Origin: RH2-MAG17b sp035945515
Lineage (GTDB): Bacteria > Acidobacteriota > Terriglobia > UBA7540
Assembly: GCA_035945515.1 (NCBI GenBank)
Contig: DASZAE010000200.1
Location: 1 to 15,235 of the forward strand
Length of the DNA stretch: 15,235 bases
Reading direction: 5' to 3'
The translations under genes were made by a program, and so were the position numbers. Below are positions 7,227 to 14,844 of this stretch, piece after piece. The notes beneath the pieces were generated by a model that saw only the letters and a program-made list of their open reading frames with translations, did no database searches and was not told the origin of the DNA. Positions within the stretch are counted from its first letter, which is position 1. Every line of letters begins with the position of its first letter.

Positions 7227-7255
7227 TTGACAGGCACGGCGCGCGCTGGTAGATT
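7227..7255 (+). promoter_or_regulatory. Candidate sigma-70-type promoter of the Oar-like receptor
   Basis: A perfect TTGACA at 7227-7232, an optimal 17-base spacer, and TAGATT at 7250-7255 (4 of 6 to consensus). Transcription would start near 7262 and give an unusually long leader of about 288 bases before ATG 7550. GAAAAGTTTTC overlaps the upstream edge of the -35, a natural place for repressor control. Confidence 0.55.
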
Positions 7256-7356
7256 CGTTCCCAGAAACGGCAGACGCAAGCAGGGGGCGTCTCTGGCCTT
7301 TAATGGTTCTCGCACCCTGCGGCGCAGCGCGGCAGAGCCGCAACTATCAAAGGAAA

Positions 7357-7433
7357 TGTCATGCTGAGCAAAGCGAAGCATCTGCTTGTGACTCATTGGG
7401 AAAAGCAGATGCTTCGCTTTGCTCAGCATGACA
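7357..7433. repeat. Perfect 31-bp inverted repeat in the receptor leader
   Basis: Bases 7357-7387 are exactly complementary to 7403-7433, separated by a 15-base loop. Each arm starts TGTCATGCTGAG and ends in CATCTGCTT. The same core appears in the foldback element at 2745-2928, so this is a second member of a dispersed repeat family. It lies within the predicted receptor mRNA, 117 bases before the start codon, where it would form a very stable hairpin. Short frames translated through it are artefacts. Confidence 0.8.
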
Positions 7434-7537
7434 GGCTCGCAAAATCTTGCCAAAAACTGGGGATTACGACTTTGCAATGCAGGAATCTGATCGTCTTAAG
7501 GCAAGTATGGATTCAATCCTGTTTGCGAATAACAATA

Positions 7538-7543
7538 AAGGAG
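7538..7543 (+). promoter_or_regulatory. Ribosome binding site of the Oar-like receptor
   Basis: AAGGAG lies 6 bases before ATG 7550. The site and the signal peptide right after it fix this start over the in-frame ATG at 7361, which would lie inside the inverted repeat and add 63 implausible residues. Confidence 0.85.
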
Positions 7544-7549
7544 AGGGTT

Positions 7550-10500
7550 ATGAAAAAAGCGTGTGGGGTAGCTTTGTTGCCGCTCATTGCGCTGGCGCTG
7601 CTGTTTAATCCCGCCCGGCTGGGGGCGCAGGCGGTGGCGAACGCGCAGATTCACGGCGTGATTACCGATGCAACCGGAGCCGTCGTTCCGAATGCGAAGG
7701 TCAGAGTAACGCAAACTGCGACGGGAATGACGCGCACCACCGCGAGCAATTCGAGCGGCGCTTACGTTCTGCCCTCGCTGCCCGTGGGTCCCTACACGTT
7801 CGACGTTCAGGCCCCCGGATTTGAAAATTACGTCCAGTCGGGGATCGTCCTCGAAGTGGGCAACAACGTTGCGCTGAACGTGGCCATGAAGGTGGGGGCC
7901 GTGTCTCAGCAGGTGGCGGTCCAGGCTAACGCGACGATGGTGCAGACTCAGAACACCTCCGTGTCGGAAGTGATCGACCAGCGGAGAATGAACGACCTGC
8001 CGCTGAACGGACGCCTGGCGACGGACCTGATTATCCTCGCGGGTGGCGCCCTCCATTCGCCGGTTACCGGGGACTTTGCATCCAGCAAGAATTATTCAAC
8101 CTCCGCCGTGATCTCCGTGGCTGGTGGGCAGGGCAATGGCAACAATTACCTGATGGACGGCGCCGACAATAATGATTCATTCTCGAACGTTAATCTTCCC
8201 TATCCTTTTCCGGATGCGCTGCAGGAGTTCAGCGTCGAGACGAATGGCCTGTCTGCCCGCTATGGTCTCCACCCCGGCTCGGTGATGAATGTGGTCACGA
8301 AATCGGGCACGAACCAGTTTCACGGCGACCTCTTCGACTTTGTGCGCAACGGAGCGTTCAATGCACGCAACTGGGCCGCGGCCACGCAGGATACCTTGCG
8401 CCGCAACCAGTTTGGCGGCACCGTCGGCGGACCGATTAAGAGAGACAAGCTTTTCTTTTTCTTCGGCTATCAAGGGACGCGGACGCGAACGAGTCCTCCC
8501 AATACCATCAGCCACGTTCCGACGGCGCAAGCGATGGCAGGAGATTTCAGCACACTCGAGTCCGCCAAGTGCCAATCAAAGGGTGCGCGCACGATCACGA
8601 ATCCTTTCACAGGGCAAGCCTTCGCCAATGACTTTGTGAGTCCCACACTTTTCAACCAGCAGGCGCTAAACCTGCTGAAATACATTCCGCCGACGAGCGA
8701 CCCTTGCGGCCAGATCACCTACGGAATTCCAAATCCCAGTGATGAGAACCAGTATCTGGGCCGCGCCGACTGGACCATCAGCTCGAAGCAGAGTTTTTTT
8801 GGGCGCTACTTCATTTCCGAATACGACTCCCCGCCGTTCTTTGATGGTAAGAACCTGCTGACGACGACGCTTGCCGGCATCAACCAGCGGAGCCAGAGCC
8901 TTGTGCTCAGCCACACCTATTCCATCAACCCGACAACAGTGAATACGGCGCACGCTTCCTGGTCGCGCCTGCGAGACAACCGGGGTCCGGCGCCCAATTT
9001 GTTCAACGAGGCGAGCCTCGGAATCAACATTTTTCAGACCGCTCCCATCTTTAGCCAGTTCAGTATCAGCAACTACTTCAACGTCGGCACCGGAACCGGC
9101 GCTCCGGGTCACTTCAATCGGAATTCGGTGCAGCTCGCCGACGACGTCGACTCCATTCATGGCAAGCATCAGATCACGTTCGGCGCCGACTGGATTCACA
9201 ACCAGTTGAACGAATGGAACGTCTTCCAAGGGAACGGCCCGTTCAGCTTTGATGGGTCGTGGAGCGGCGGCGATGCGCTGGTCGATCTGCTGCTGGGACT
9301 CCCCAAGGCTGGCGGCTTCATTCAGGGCGATCCGGAAGCTCAAAACTGGCGCCAGAATTACATTGGCCTCTACCTTCAGGACGACATCCACGTGAATTCA
9401 CGTCTGAATGTTCACGCGGGCTTACGTTGGGAGCCTTACCTGCCTCCACCCGACGCATTTGGACGAGGCAGCTACTTCTCGATGTCCGCGTTTCTTGCGG
9501 GCACCAAGAGCAGCGTATACACCACGTCGCCGGCCGGGTTGTTGTTCGTGGGCGACCCTGGCATCCCGCGCGGTTATACCCACCATGAACTGGCGCAGTT
9601 TGATCCGCGCGTGGGCTTGGCGTGGGATATAAGCGGAAATGGTAAGCAGACGGTCCGCGCTTCTTACGGGGTCTTCTACGACACCCCGGAAAACTTTTAC
9701 GGCGACCGCTACTCCGACGCTCCTCCGTGGGGCAGTTCGATAACCCCGACGATGGGGCCCACGGCCGGCAACCTTACGAATCCGTTCGCGGCGTACCCGG
9801 GCGGCAACCCGTTTCCGCTGCCGTTTCCCCCTCCCAAGGACGCCGTCTTTACCTTGGAGGGCACTTACGTTAACTTCTCACTCGACCAGAAGCCGACCTA
9901 CATGCAGCAGTGGGACCTGAGCTATCAGCGGCAATTCGGTCACGATTGGCTGATTTCCGCTACCTACATCGGCAACCACACGGTTCACGTCTGGGGCGGG
10001 AATGAAATCGATCCGGCGGAGTTTCTGACGCCCGCTCAGTGCGCAGCCGTGGGAATCTCCGCCAAGAGCTGCCAAAGCACCTCGAGCACTAACCAGCGGC
10101 GCGTTCTCTATCTCGCAAACCCTACACAGGGCAAGTATTATGCAACCATCGCGCAGAACTATGACGGCGCTTATGCGAACTATAATGCCTTACTCGTGAG
10201 CGCACGGCACCGGTTCAACAACAACTTCACGCTTCTCACGAATTACACTTATTCACACTGTCTCAGTCTGACGGACTTTACCGGTGAGCTCACCGGACCT
10301 TCCTTTCAGAATCCCGCCGATCCAGGCGCCGATTACGGCAATTGCGGTTTCGACTTGCGGCATAATTTCAACGCATCGCTGGTGGCGACCACACCCAAAT
10401 TCCACGGCGGCTGGACAGGCCGCCTGCTCGGGGGCTGGCAGATTTCTCCTCTCGTCAGCTATCGCAGCGGCCCCTGGTTCAGCCCCTCGAGCAGCAGCGA

Positions 10501-10885
10501 CAACTCTCTCACCGGCGTGGGGAATGACCGGCCGAACGTGGTTTCGGGCGTCAATTTTTCCACATCCGGACCCTGTGCGAGCGTCGCTCCGTGCGTGAAT
10601 TACTTCAACCCGGCGGCTTACGCGAAAAATCCCACGGGAACCTTTGGCAACGCCGGGCGTAACTCAATCAACGGACCTGGGTATTTTGATATCGACACGG
10701 CCGTGAGCCGCTACTTCCAGATTCGCGAAGGCCAGCGGCTGGAGGCCCGGTTCGAGGCGTTTAATGTGGGCAACAACGTAAGCTTCAACAATCCAACCAA
10801 CTCGATCACTTCGGGCAGGTTCGGGCAGATTACCGGAGCTCACGACCCGCGCATCCTGCAGCTTGCTTTGAAGTATTATTTTTAG
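7550..10885 (+). CDS. Oar-like TonB-dependent outer-membrane receptor
   Basis: A 1111-residue outer-membrane protein. Residues 1-28 are a signal peptide (Lys-Lys, hydrophobic core, cleavage probably after LGAQA). Residues about 33-115 form a carboxypeptidase-regulatory-like beta-sandwich (HGVITDATGAVVPNAKV). The plug follows, with DLPLNGR at 149-155, NYLMDGADNND at 199-209 and GSVMNVVTKSGTNQFHGDLF at about 243-262. The rest is a large beta-barrel rich in aromatic strands, ending in ALKYYF with the C-terminal Phe used for barrel insertion. This Oar/CarboxypepD_reg architecture is strongly expanded in Acidobacteriota. Such receptors take up large ligands, often glycans, using energy from TonB. 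No SusD-like lipoprotein follows. The divergent LacI regulator suggests a carbohydrate ligand, but specificity is not readable. The start is chosen by the ribosome site and signal peptide. Confidence 0.92.
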   Translation: MKKACGVALLPLIALALLFNPARLGAQAVANAQIHGVITDATGAVVPNAKVRVTQTATGMTRTTASNSSGAYVLPSLPVGPYTFDVQAPGFENYVQSGIVLEVGNNVALNVAMKVGAVSQQVAVQANATMVQTQNTSVSEVIDQRRMNDLPLNGRLATDLIILAGGALHSPVTGDFASSKNYSTSAVISVAGGQGNGNNYLMDGADNNDSFSNVNLPYPFPDALQEFSVETNGLSARYGLHPGSVMNVVTKSGTNQFHGDLFDFVRNGAFNARNWAAATQDTLRRNQFGGTVGGPIKRDKLFFFFGYQGTRTRTSPPNTISHVPTAQAMAGDFSTLESAKCQSKGARTITNPFTGQAFANDFVSPTLFNQQALNLLKYIPPTSDPCGQITYGIPNPSDENQYLGRADWTISSKQSFFGRYFISEYDSPPFFDGKNLLTTTLAGINQRSQSLVLSHTYSINPTTVNTAHASWSRLRDNRGPAPNLFNEASLGINIFQTAPIFSQFSISNYFNVGTGTGAPGHFNRNSVQLADDVDSIHGKHQITFGADWIHNQLNEWNVFQGNGPFSFDGSWSGGDALVDLLLGLPKAGGFIQGDPEAQNWRQNYIGLYLQDDIHVNSRLNVHAGLRWEPYLPPPDAFGRGSYFSMSAFLAGTKSSVYTTSPAGLLFVGDPGIPRGYTHHELAQFDPRVGLAWDISGNGKQTVRASYGVFYDTPENFYGDRYSDAPPWGSSITPTMGPTAGNLTNPFAAYPGGNPFPLPFPPPKDAVFTLEGTYVNFSLDQKPTYMQQWDLSYQRQFGHDWLISATYIGNHTVHVWGGNEIDPAEFLTPAQCAAVGISAKSCQSTSSTNQRRVLYLANPTQGKYYATIAQNYDGAYANYNALLVSARHRFNNNFTLLTNYTYSHCLSLTDFTGELTGPSFQNPADPGADYGNCGFDLRHNFNASLVATTPKFHGGWTGRLLGGWQISPLVSYRSGPWFSPSSSSDNSLTGVGNDRPNVVSGVNFSTSGPCASVAPCVNYFNPAAYAKNPTGTFGNAGRNSINGPGYFDIDTAVSRYFQIREGQRLEARFEAFNVGNNVSFNNPTNSITSGRFGQITGAHDPRILQLALKYYF

Positions 10886-10915
10886 CGAGGTTTCGCATCA
10901 AGTCTCTCAACCCTA

Positions 10916-10948
10916 GTAGCCACGGCACGAACACCGTGCCGTGGCTAC
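10916..10948. repeat. Perfect 13-bp GTAG-bearing hairpin after the receptor gene
   Basis: Bases 10916-10928 pair exactly with 10936-10948 around a 7-base loop, GAACACC. Both ends read GTAG on their own strand, as in REP-type palindromes, but the sequence differs from the two-hairpin elements elsewhere in the window. It lies 31 bases after the receptor stop. The right flank is C-rich rather than T-rich, so a classical intrinsic terminator is not supported, though it may stabilise the mRNA 3' end. Confidence 0.65.
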
Positions 10949-10983
10949 CCCCCTTCCCGCTCGACGCAGTCCATCCTTTTGGC

Positions 10984-11012
10984 TTGTTGCAACCGCCCTA
11001 GTAATAGATAAT
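10984..11012 (+). promoter_or_regulatory. Candidate promoter of the Ser/Thr kinase
   Basis: TTGTTG at 10984-10989, a 17-base spacer and GATAAT at 11007-11012 (5 of 6 to the -10 consensus). Transcription would begin near 11019. That leaves almost no leader for an ATG at 11024 but about 40 bases for ATG 11060, which supports the later start. The -35 match is weak. Confidence 0.35.
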
Positions 11013-11059
11013 GATGTGGAACCATGCTGCCCAGGCCGGAGGTCTCTGGCAGCCTTCCG

Positions 11060-13921
11060 ATGAACTGCCCCTATTGCAATACGGCAAATCCAGAAGGATC
11101 GGTGCGATGCGCCCATTGCAGCCAGGTGATGGTGAATCCCGGCGGGACGGAAACCCTCGCCGCTGGCGCTCCTGTCCCTGGCGAGGCGCAGCCTGCGCGC
11201 CGCGCGCAGGTTGAATCCATTGGCGTCCTGACGCCAACGCCTACCCCTTCCGACTCAGGGGATACCGTGAGCTTCGGGCAGGCGCCCTCCACCGCGCCCG
11301 GCGTTTTCCTCGATCCCGGCACAAACTTCGGTCCACGCTACCAGATTGAAGCTTTGCTGGGCCGCGGCGGAATGGGCGTGGTCTACAAAGCTTATGACCG
11401 CGAGCTCGACCGCACGGTGGCTCTCAAGCTCGTCCGGCCTGATTTGACCTTTGACCCGGAATCCATGCGGCGATTCAAACAGGAGCTGCTGCTGGCCAGC
11501 CGCGTTTCCCACAAAAACATCCTTCGTATTCATGACCTCGGCGATGTGGACGGAGTGAAATTCATTTCGATGGCCTACGTCGAAGGCGAGGACTTGCACC
11601 ATTTTCTCAAACAGGCGCGCCGCTGCCCGGCCGAGCAGGTTATCGCCATTGGCCGTCAGCTTGCGGCGGCGCTGGACGCCGCTCACGGTGAGGGCGTAGT
11701 GCACCGCGATCTGAAGCCTCAGAACGTGCTGCTGGATAACAACGGCCAAGCTTACGTCATGGATTTTGGCCTTGCTAAATCGCTTGAAGCCGATGCCAGC
11801 CTGTTGACCCACGCTGGCGCCGTCCTCGGCACGCCCCGCTATATGTCGCCAGAGCAAGTGGAAGGAAAACCCGCGGACGCGCGGAGCGACATTTATGCGC
11901 TGGGCCTGATCCTTTACGAAATGGCTACCGGCGAGTTGCCTTTCAGCACCGAGTCCGTTACGCAGATGATGGTGCAGCGCCTCACCCAGAAGCCTAAGGA
12001 CCCGAAGCTGGTCAATCCCGAGGTGCCCCGCCATCTGGCGAACGTTATCCTGCGATGCCTTGAAACTAATCCGGCCAATCGCTATCAATCCGCGCGGGCG
12101 ATTCAGCAGGATTTCGGCTCCGGAGAGACCGCAAAATCGCTCCATGGCCGTTCTTCGGTCCAAATTACGCTTGCTGTGCCTGAGAGCCGTCGGTCGCGTT
12201 TTCTGGCGGCCGTGGTGACGCTGGTTTTGCTCGCGGCGATTGCGGCGATTATTGTGTACAAGCTGAAACACCCCTCGCCAGGCGCGACCGAGGCTGGCAC
12301 CGGCGAATTGCCGTCGCTGGCGCAGGGAAAGTTCGTGGCCGTGCTCCCGTTCCACGTGCTCGGCAACACATCTTCATTGGGTTATCTGGCGGAAGGTCTG
12401 GATGAGGCCATTAACGCAAAACTCTTCGCCTTAAAGGGCGTCCATGTGGCGTCGCCGGGCGCGGTGGAACAATCGGTTAATAAGGGATCGGTGGCTGCAA
12501 TCGCAAAGGAATTGGGCGCGAACCTCGTGCTGCAGGGGACGCTTCAAGGCGACGCTCAAAAAATCGTTGTGGTGGTGAGCCTCCAGGATGTGACGGGCGG
12601 GAAGCTGCTGCTGGCGCGGGAATTCTCCGGCGTGCCCGGTGATCTGCTGACGCTCGAAGATCAAATCTCCGAGGCGTTGATTGGGGCGCTGGAGCTTCAT
12701 CCCGGCAACCAGGAGCTTGCCCGCGAGGAACAGCATCCGACTGAGAATATGGCCGCGTACAACCTCTATCTGAAAGGACGCGAAGCCCTGCGCGGATTGC
12801 CGAACGCGGAGACAATTCAAAAGGCCATGGATTACTACAAGAGCGCGCTGCAACAGGATTCCGGCTTCGCGCTCGCCTATGCGGGCTTGGCTGATGCGAA
12901 CCTGCGCATGTATCGGCAAACGCGGGACCGCATATGGGTTGACGAAGCCACGCAGGCCGCAAGCCAGGCGCAACAACTCAACAGCAACCTGCCCGAGGTT
13001 TACATCGCCCTGGGCAACGTTTACAGCGCAACGGGGAAAAACGCCGAGGCCATTCAAGTGTTAAGCCGCGCCGTAACGCTGGCGCCCAATTCCGACGAAG
13101 CTTACAGGCAGCTCGGCAAAGCCTATCAGTCTGGAGGTCAGGAAGGGAAAGCGATTGGAGCCTTGAAGAAGGCTGTGCAGATTGATCCCTATTATTGGGT
13201 TAATGCCGACGAGCTCGGCAAAGCCTATGACGGGGCGGGTGATTACGACAAGGCATTGAGCGAGTTTCAGCGCGTCACCGACCTTGCGCCGGATAACGCC
13301 GCTGGACATGAAAACATCGGGAATGTCTACATGCAGAAAGGGAAGTTCAGCCAGTCGGTTCCGGCGCTCGAACGAGCGTTGCAGCTCAGCCCCAGCTTCT
13401 GGCACTACTCGAACCTGGGATCGGCATATCTCTATGTGAAACGCTACGACGACGCGGCCAAGATGCTTGAAAAAGCCGCCGAGATTAATCCCAACCAGGA
13501 AATCCTCATTGGAAATCTAGCCGAAGCCTATCTTTTCGCGGGTCAGAAGGAAAAAGCCCATGAAACATTCGACAAAGCGATTTCTCTTGCCTACGGTCAA
13601 CTCCAGGTGAACCCCCGCGACGCTGAAACCATGGGAGACTTGGCCATCTTTTATGCGTGCGAAGGTCAATCCGAACAGGCACTCCAGTTCATACGGAACG
13701 CGCGGTCTATTGATCCGGGGAACGCCCAATACATCTATGACGAGGCGGTGGTCCAGGCTTTCACGGGAAATGCGGGGAAGGCGATGCAAGCTCTCCGCGA
13801 GGCGTTTCAGAAGGGATTTTCACCCGCGCAGGCGGCAAGCGACCCGCAATTACAGAGCCTGCAAGCACGAACGGATTTCAAACAGCTCGTAGGTGAATTC
13901 AGCCGAACGCGGGTTAAATAA
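11060..13921 (+). CDS. Receptor-like Ser/Thr protein kinase with TolB-like and TPR domains
   Basis: Numbered from ATG 11060 (953 residues). The N-terminus is a zinc-ribbon-like C4 motif, CPYC at 3-6 and CAHC at 17-20. The Hanks-type kinase domain spans about 95-350. It has GRGGMGVVYKA (101 on), the ATP-anchoring Lys in VALKLV (123), HRDLKPQN (Asp 217), DFG (235-237) and GTPRYMSPEQ. All key catalytic residues are present. One membrane span follows (about 381-401). Outside it is a FlgO/TolB-like alpha/beta domain (about 424-545; FVAVLPF, YLAEGLDEAI, LGANLVLQGTL). From about residue 563 to the end come eight or more TPRs. This fits a membrane kinase with a periplasmic protein-binding sensor. The in-frame ATG at 11024 is possible, but ATG 11060 places the Cys motif at the terminus and follows GGAGG at 11038-11042, though at a long spacing. 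Confidence 0.9.
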   Translation: MNCPYCNTANPEGSVRCAHCSQVMVNPGGTETLAAGAPVPGEAQPARRAQVESIGVLTPTPTPSDSGDTVSFGQAPSTAPGVFLDPGTNFGPRYQIEALLGRGGMGVVYKAYDRELDRTVALKLVRPDLTFDPESMRRFKQELLLASRVSHKNILRIHDLGDVDGVKFISMAYVEGEDLHHFLKQARRCPAEQVIAIGRQLAAALDAAHGEGVVHRDLKPQNVLLDNNGQAYVMDFGLAKSLEADASLLTHAGAVLGTPRYMSPEQVEGKPADARSDIYALGLILYEMATGELPFSTESVTQMMVQRLTQKPKDPKLVNPEVPRHLANVILRCLETNPANRYQSARAIQQDFGSGETAKSLHGRSSVQITLAVPESRRSRFLAAVVTLVLLAAIAAIIVYKLKHPSPGATEAGTGELPSLAQGKFVAVLPFHVLGNTSSLGYLAEGLDEAINAKLFALKGVHVASPGAVEQSVNKGSVAAIAKELGANLVLQGTLQGDAQKIVVVVSLQDVTGGKLLLAREFSGVPGDLLTLEDQISEALIGALELHPGNQELAREEQHPTENMAAYNLYLKGREALRGLPNAETIQKAMDYYKSALQQDSGFALAYAGLADANLRMYRQTRDRIWVDEATQAASQAQQLNSNLPEVYIALGNVYSATGKNAEAIQVLSRAVTLAPNSDEAYRQLGKAYQSGGQEGKAIGALKKAVQIDPYYWVNADELGKAYDGAGDYDKALSEFQRVTDLAPDNAAGHENIGNVYMQKGKFSQSVPALERALQLSPSFWHYSNLGSAYLYVKRYDDAAKMLEKAAEINPNQEILIGNLAEAYLFAGQKEKAHETFDKAISLAYGQLQVNPRDAETMGDLAIFYACEGQSEQALQFIRNARSIDPGNAQYIYDEAVVQAFTGNAGKAMQALREAFQKGFSPAQAASDPQLQSLQARTDFKQLVGEFSRTRVK

Positions 13922-13966
13922 AAGAGATATTGCAGGGATTCCGTATGGCCAAAAGTTAAATGCGGG

Positions 13967-13989
13967 AATGGCGGCCTGGAGCCGCCATT
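13967..13989. terminator. Candidate bidirectional terminator hairpin
   Basis: A perfect 9-bp GC-rich stem (13967-13975 with 13981-13989) around CTGGA, 46 bases after the kinase stop and 19 bases beyond the end of the convergent PEP-CTERM gene. On the + strand it is followed by GCGCTTTT, a short T-run. On the - strand the tail is weaker. The position between convergent genes supports a shared terminator. The 6-bp core with a 5-base loop also resembles the REP hairpins in this window but has no GTAG. Confidence 0.45.
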
Positions 13990-14008
13990 GCGCTTTTCCC
14001 CGTATCCG

Positions 14009-14647
14009 CTAGGAAGCGCGTTTGCGCTGCCATCCTAAGCCAAGGCTGAGCGCGGCAAGCCCTGTCGCAAAAAACAACAGCGTCGCCGGCTCGGGAGTGG
14101 TATCGTCGGTGGCAAAAGTGGGGGGAAGATTTGAGCAAGTCAAACTTCCTGCCGGGTTTGAACAAGCCACCCCGTCCTCGCCGACAAAGAATGCTGTTTC
14201 GTTGCCGACCGCAGTGCCGCCAAAAAAGCCAACATCGACTGTGTCGCCCGCTGCCAGCGTGCCCGATGGGCAAGTGTTGCTGGTGAGGTTTGGACCCAGC
14301 GTAGAGCAATTAACAGGCTGGCCAATGAGAATGCTTCCCGGGCCGGTGCTAGGCACCGTAAACGACAAGTCAAAGTCAGTTAGATCAGCGCCTGTATTGT
14401 TAAAAAAGCCGAGACAGGCGTCGAAACTAGGCGCTGGGTTAAAGGCCGAGTATGCGCTGCAATCCAGCCAACTCACACTGTAAGAAGTGCCTGGTGTTTG
14501 GATAACGTAGAGATTGCCTATCATTGCCGGTGTAACCGGAATGCTAGGATCGAAAACAATGTGAATATCTGGGATGGTGTCCGCAGCCGCGGCCATGGCG
14601 AACGCTAGAACCGCAAGCGAAAGCAGTAACGCACGAAAATACTTCAT
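14009..14647 (-). CDS. PEP-CTERM sorting-domain protein
   Basis: A 212-residue exported protein. The N-terminus is a signal peptide (MKYFRALLLSLAVLAFAMAA, cleavage near residue 22). The C-terminus is a textbook PEP-CTERM sorting signal: PEP at 185-187, a hydrophobic span (about 189-204) and a basic tail WQRKR (206-210). Such signals are processed by exosortase EpsH/XrtA in exopolysaccharide-producing Gram-negative bacteria. No exosortase is in the window. The middle is Thr/Ser/Gly-rich and carries six Cys (63, 78, 114, 126, 162, 171), an even number that would suit three disulfides in an extracellular fold. The mature function is unknown. The gene converges on the kinase and the two share a hairpin between their ends. 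Confidence 0.88.
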   Translation of the reverse strand: MKYFRALLLSLAVLAFAMAAAADTIPDIHIVFDPSIPVTPAMIGNLYVIQTPGTSYSVSWLDCSAYSAFNPAPSFDACLGFFNNTGADLTDFDLSFTVPSTGPGSILIGQPVNCSTLGPNLTSNTCPSGTLAAGDTVDVGFFGGTAVGNETAFFVGEDGVACSNPAGSLTCSNLPPTFATDDTTPEPATLLFFATGLAALSLGLGWQRKRAS

Positions 14648-14650
14648 GAT

Positions 14651-14660
14651 CTCCTCCTCC
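14651..14660 (-). promoter_or_regulatory. Strong ribosome binding site of the PEP-CTERM gene
   Basis: On the minus strand GGAGGAGGAG ends 3 bases before ATG 14647, so an AGGAGG core lies about 5 bases from the start. It is the strongest Shine-Dalgarno in the window, suggesting high translation. No confident promoter was found in 14661-14844. Confidence 0.75.
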
Positions 14661-14844
14661 AGTCAAACAGGTGAACTATAGCGGGCCCCCTCGACGTGTG
14701 CGCCTTCTGAACCAGAATGGGCCAAATAACAACACTCTATGAGTCTTTCCTAATGAAGTCAAGACAATTCTGCGGTATTACGTAATGAATTATCAATAGC
14801 TTAGGTGTTTTGCCGGCGCGAACAGCCGGGAGGACCGCCGCGCC

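Noticed and set aside
7151..7477. Open reading frame of 108 codons on the - strand upstream of the receptor
   Set aside because: Its peptide is the translation of the 31-bp inverted repeat and the receptor promoter region; it has no independent protein features.
7361..7549. N-terminal extension of the receptor from ATG 7361
   Set aside because: The extra 63 residues translate the inverted repeat. A strong ribosome site and a signal peptide place the start at 7550.
8666..9391. Antisense frame of 241 codons inside the receptor gene
   Set aside because: The + strand frame has strong Oar-like features throughout; the antisense peptide shows no signal or domain.
11255..12355. Long antisense frame (366 codons) across the kinase gene
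   Set aside because: Explained by the high GC of the coding strand; no domains and a composition typical of antisense shadows.
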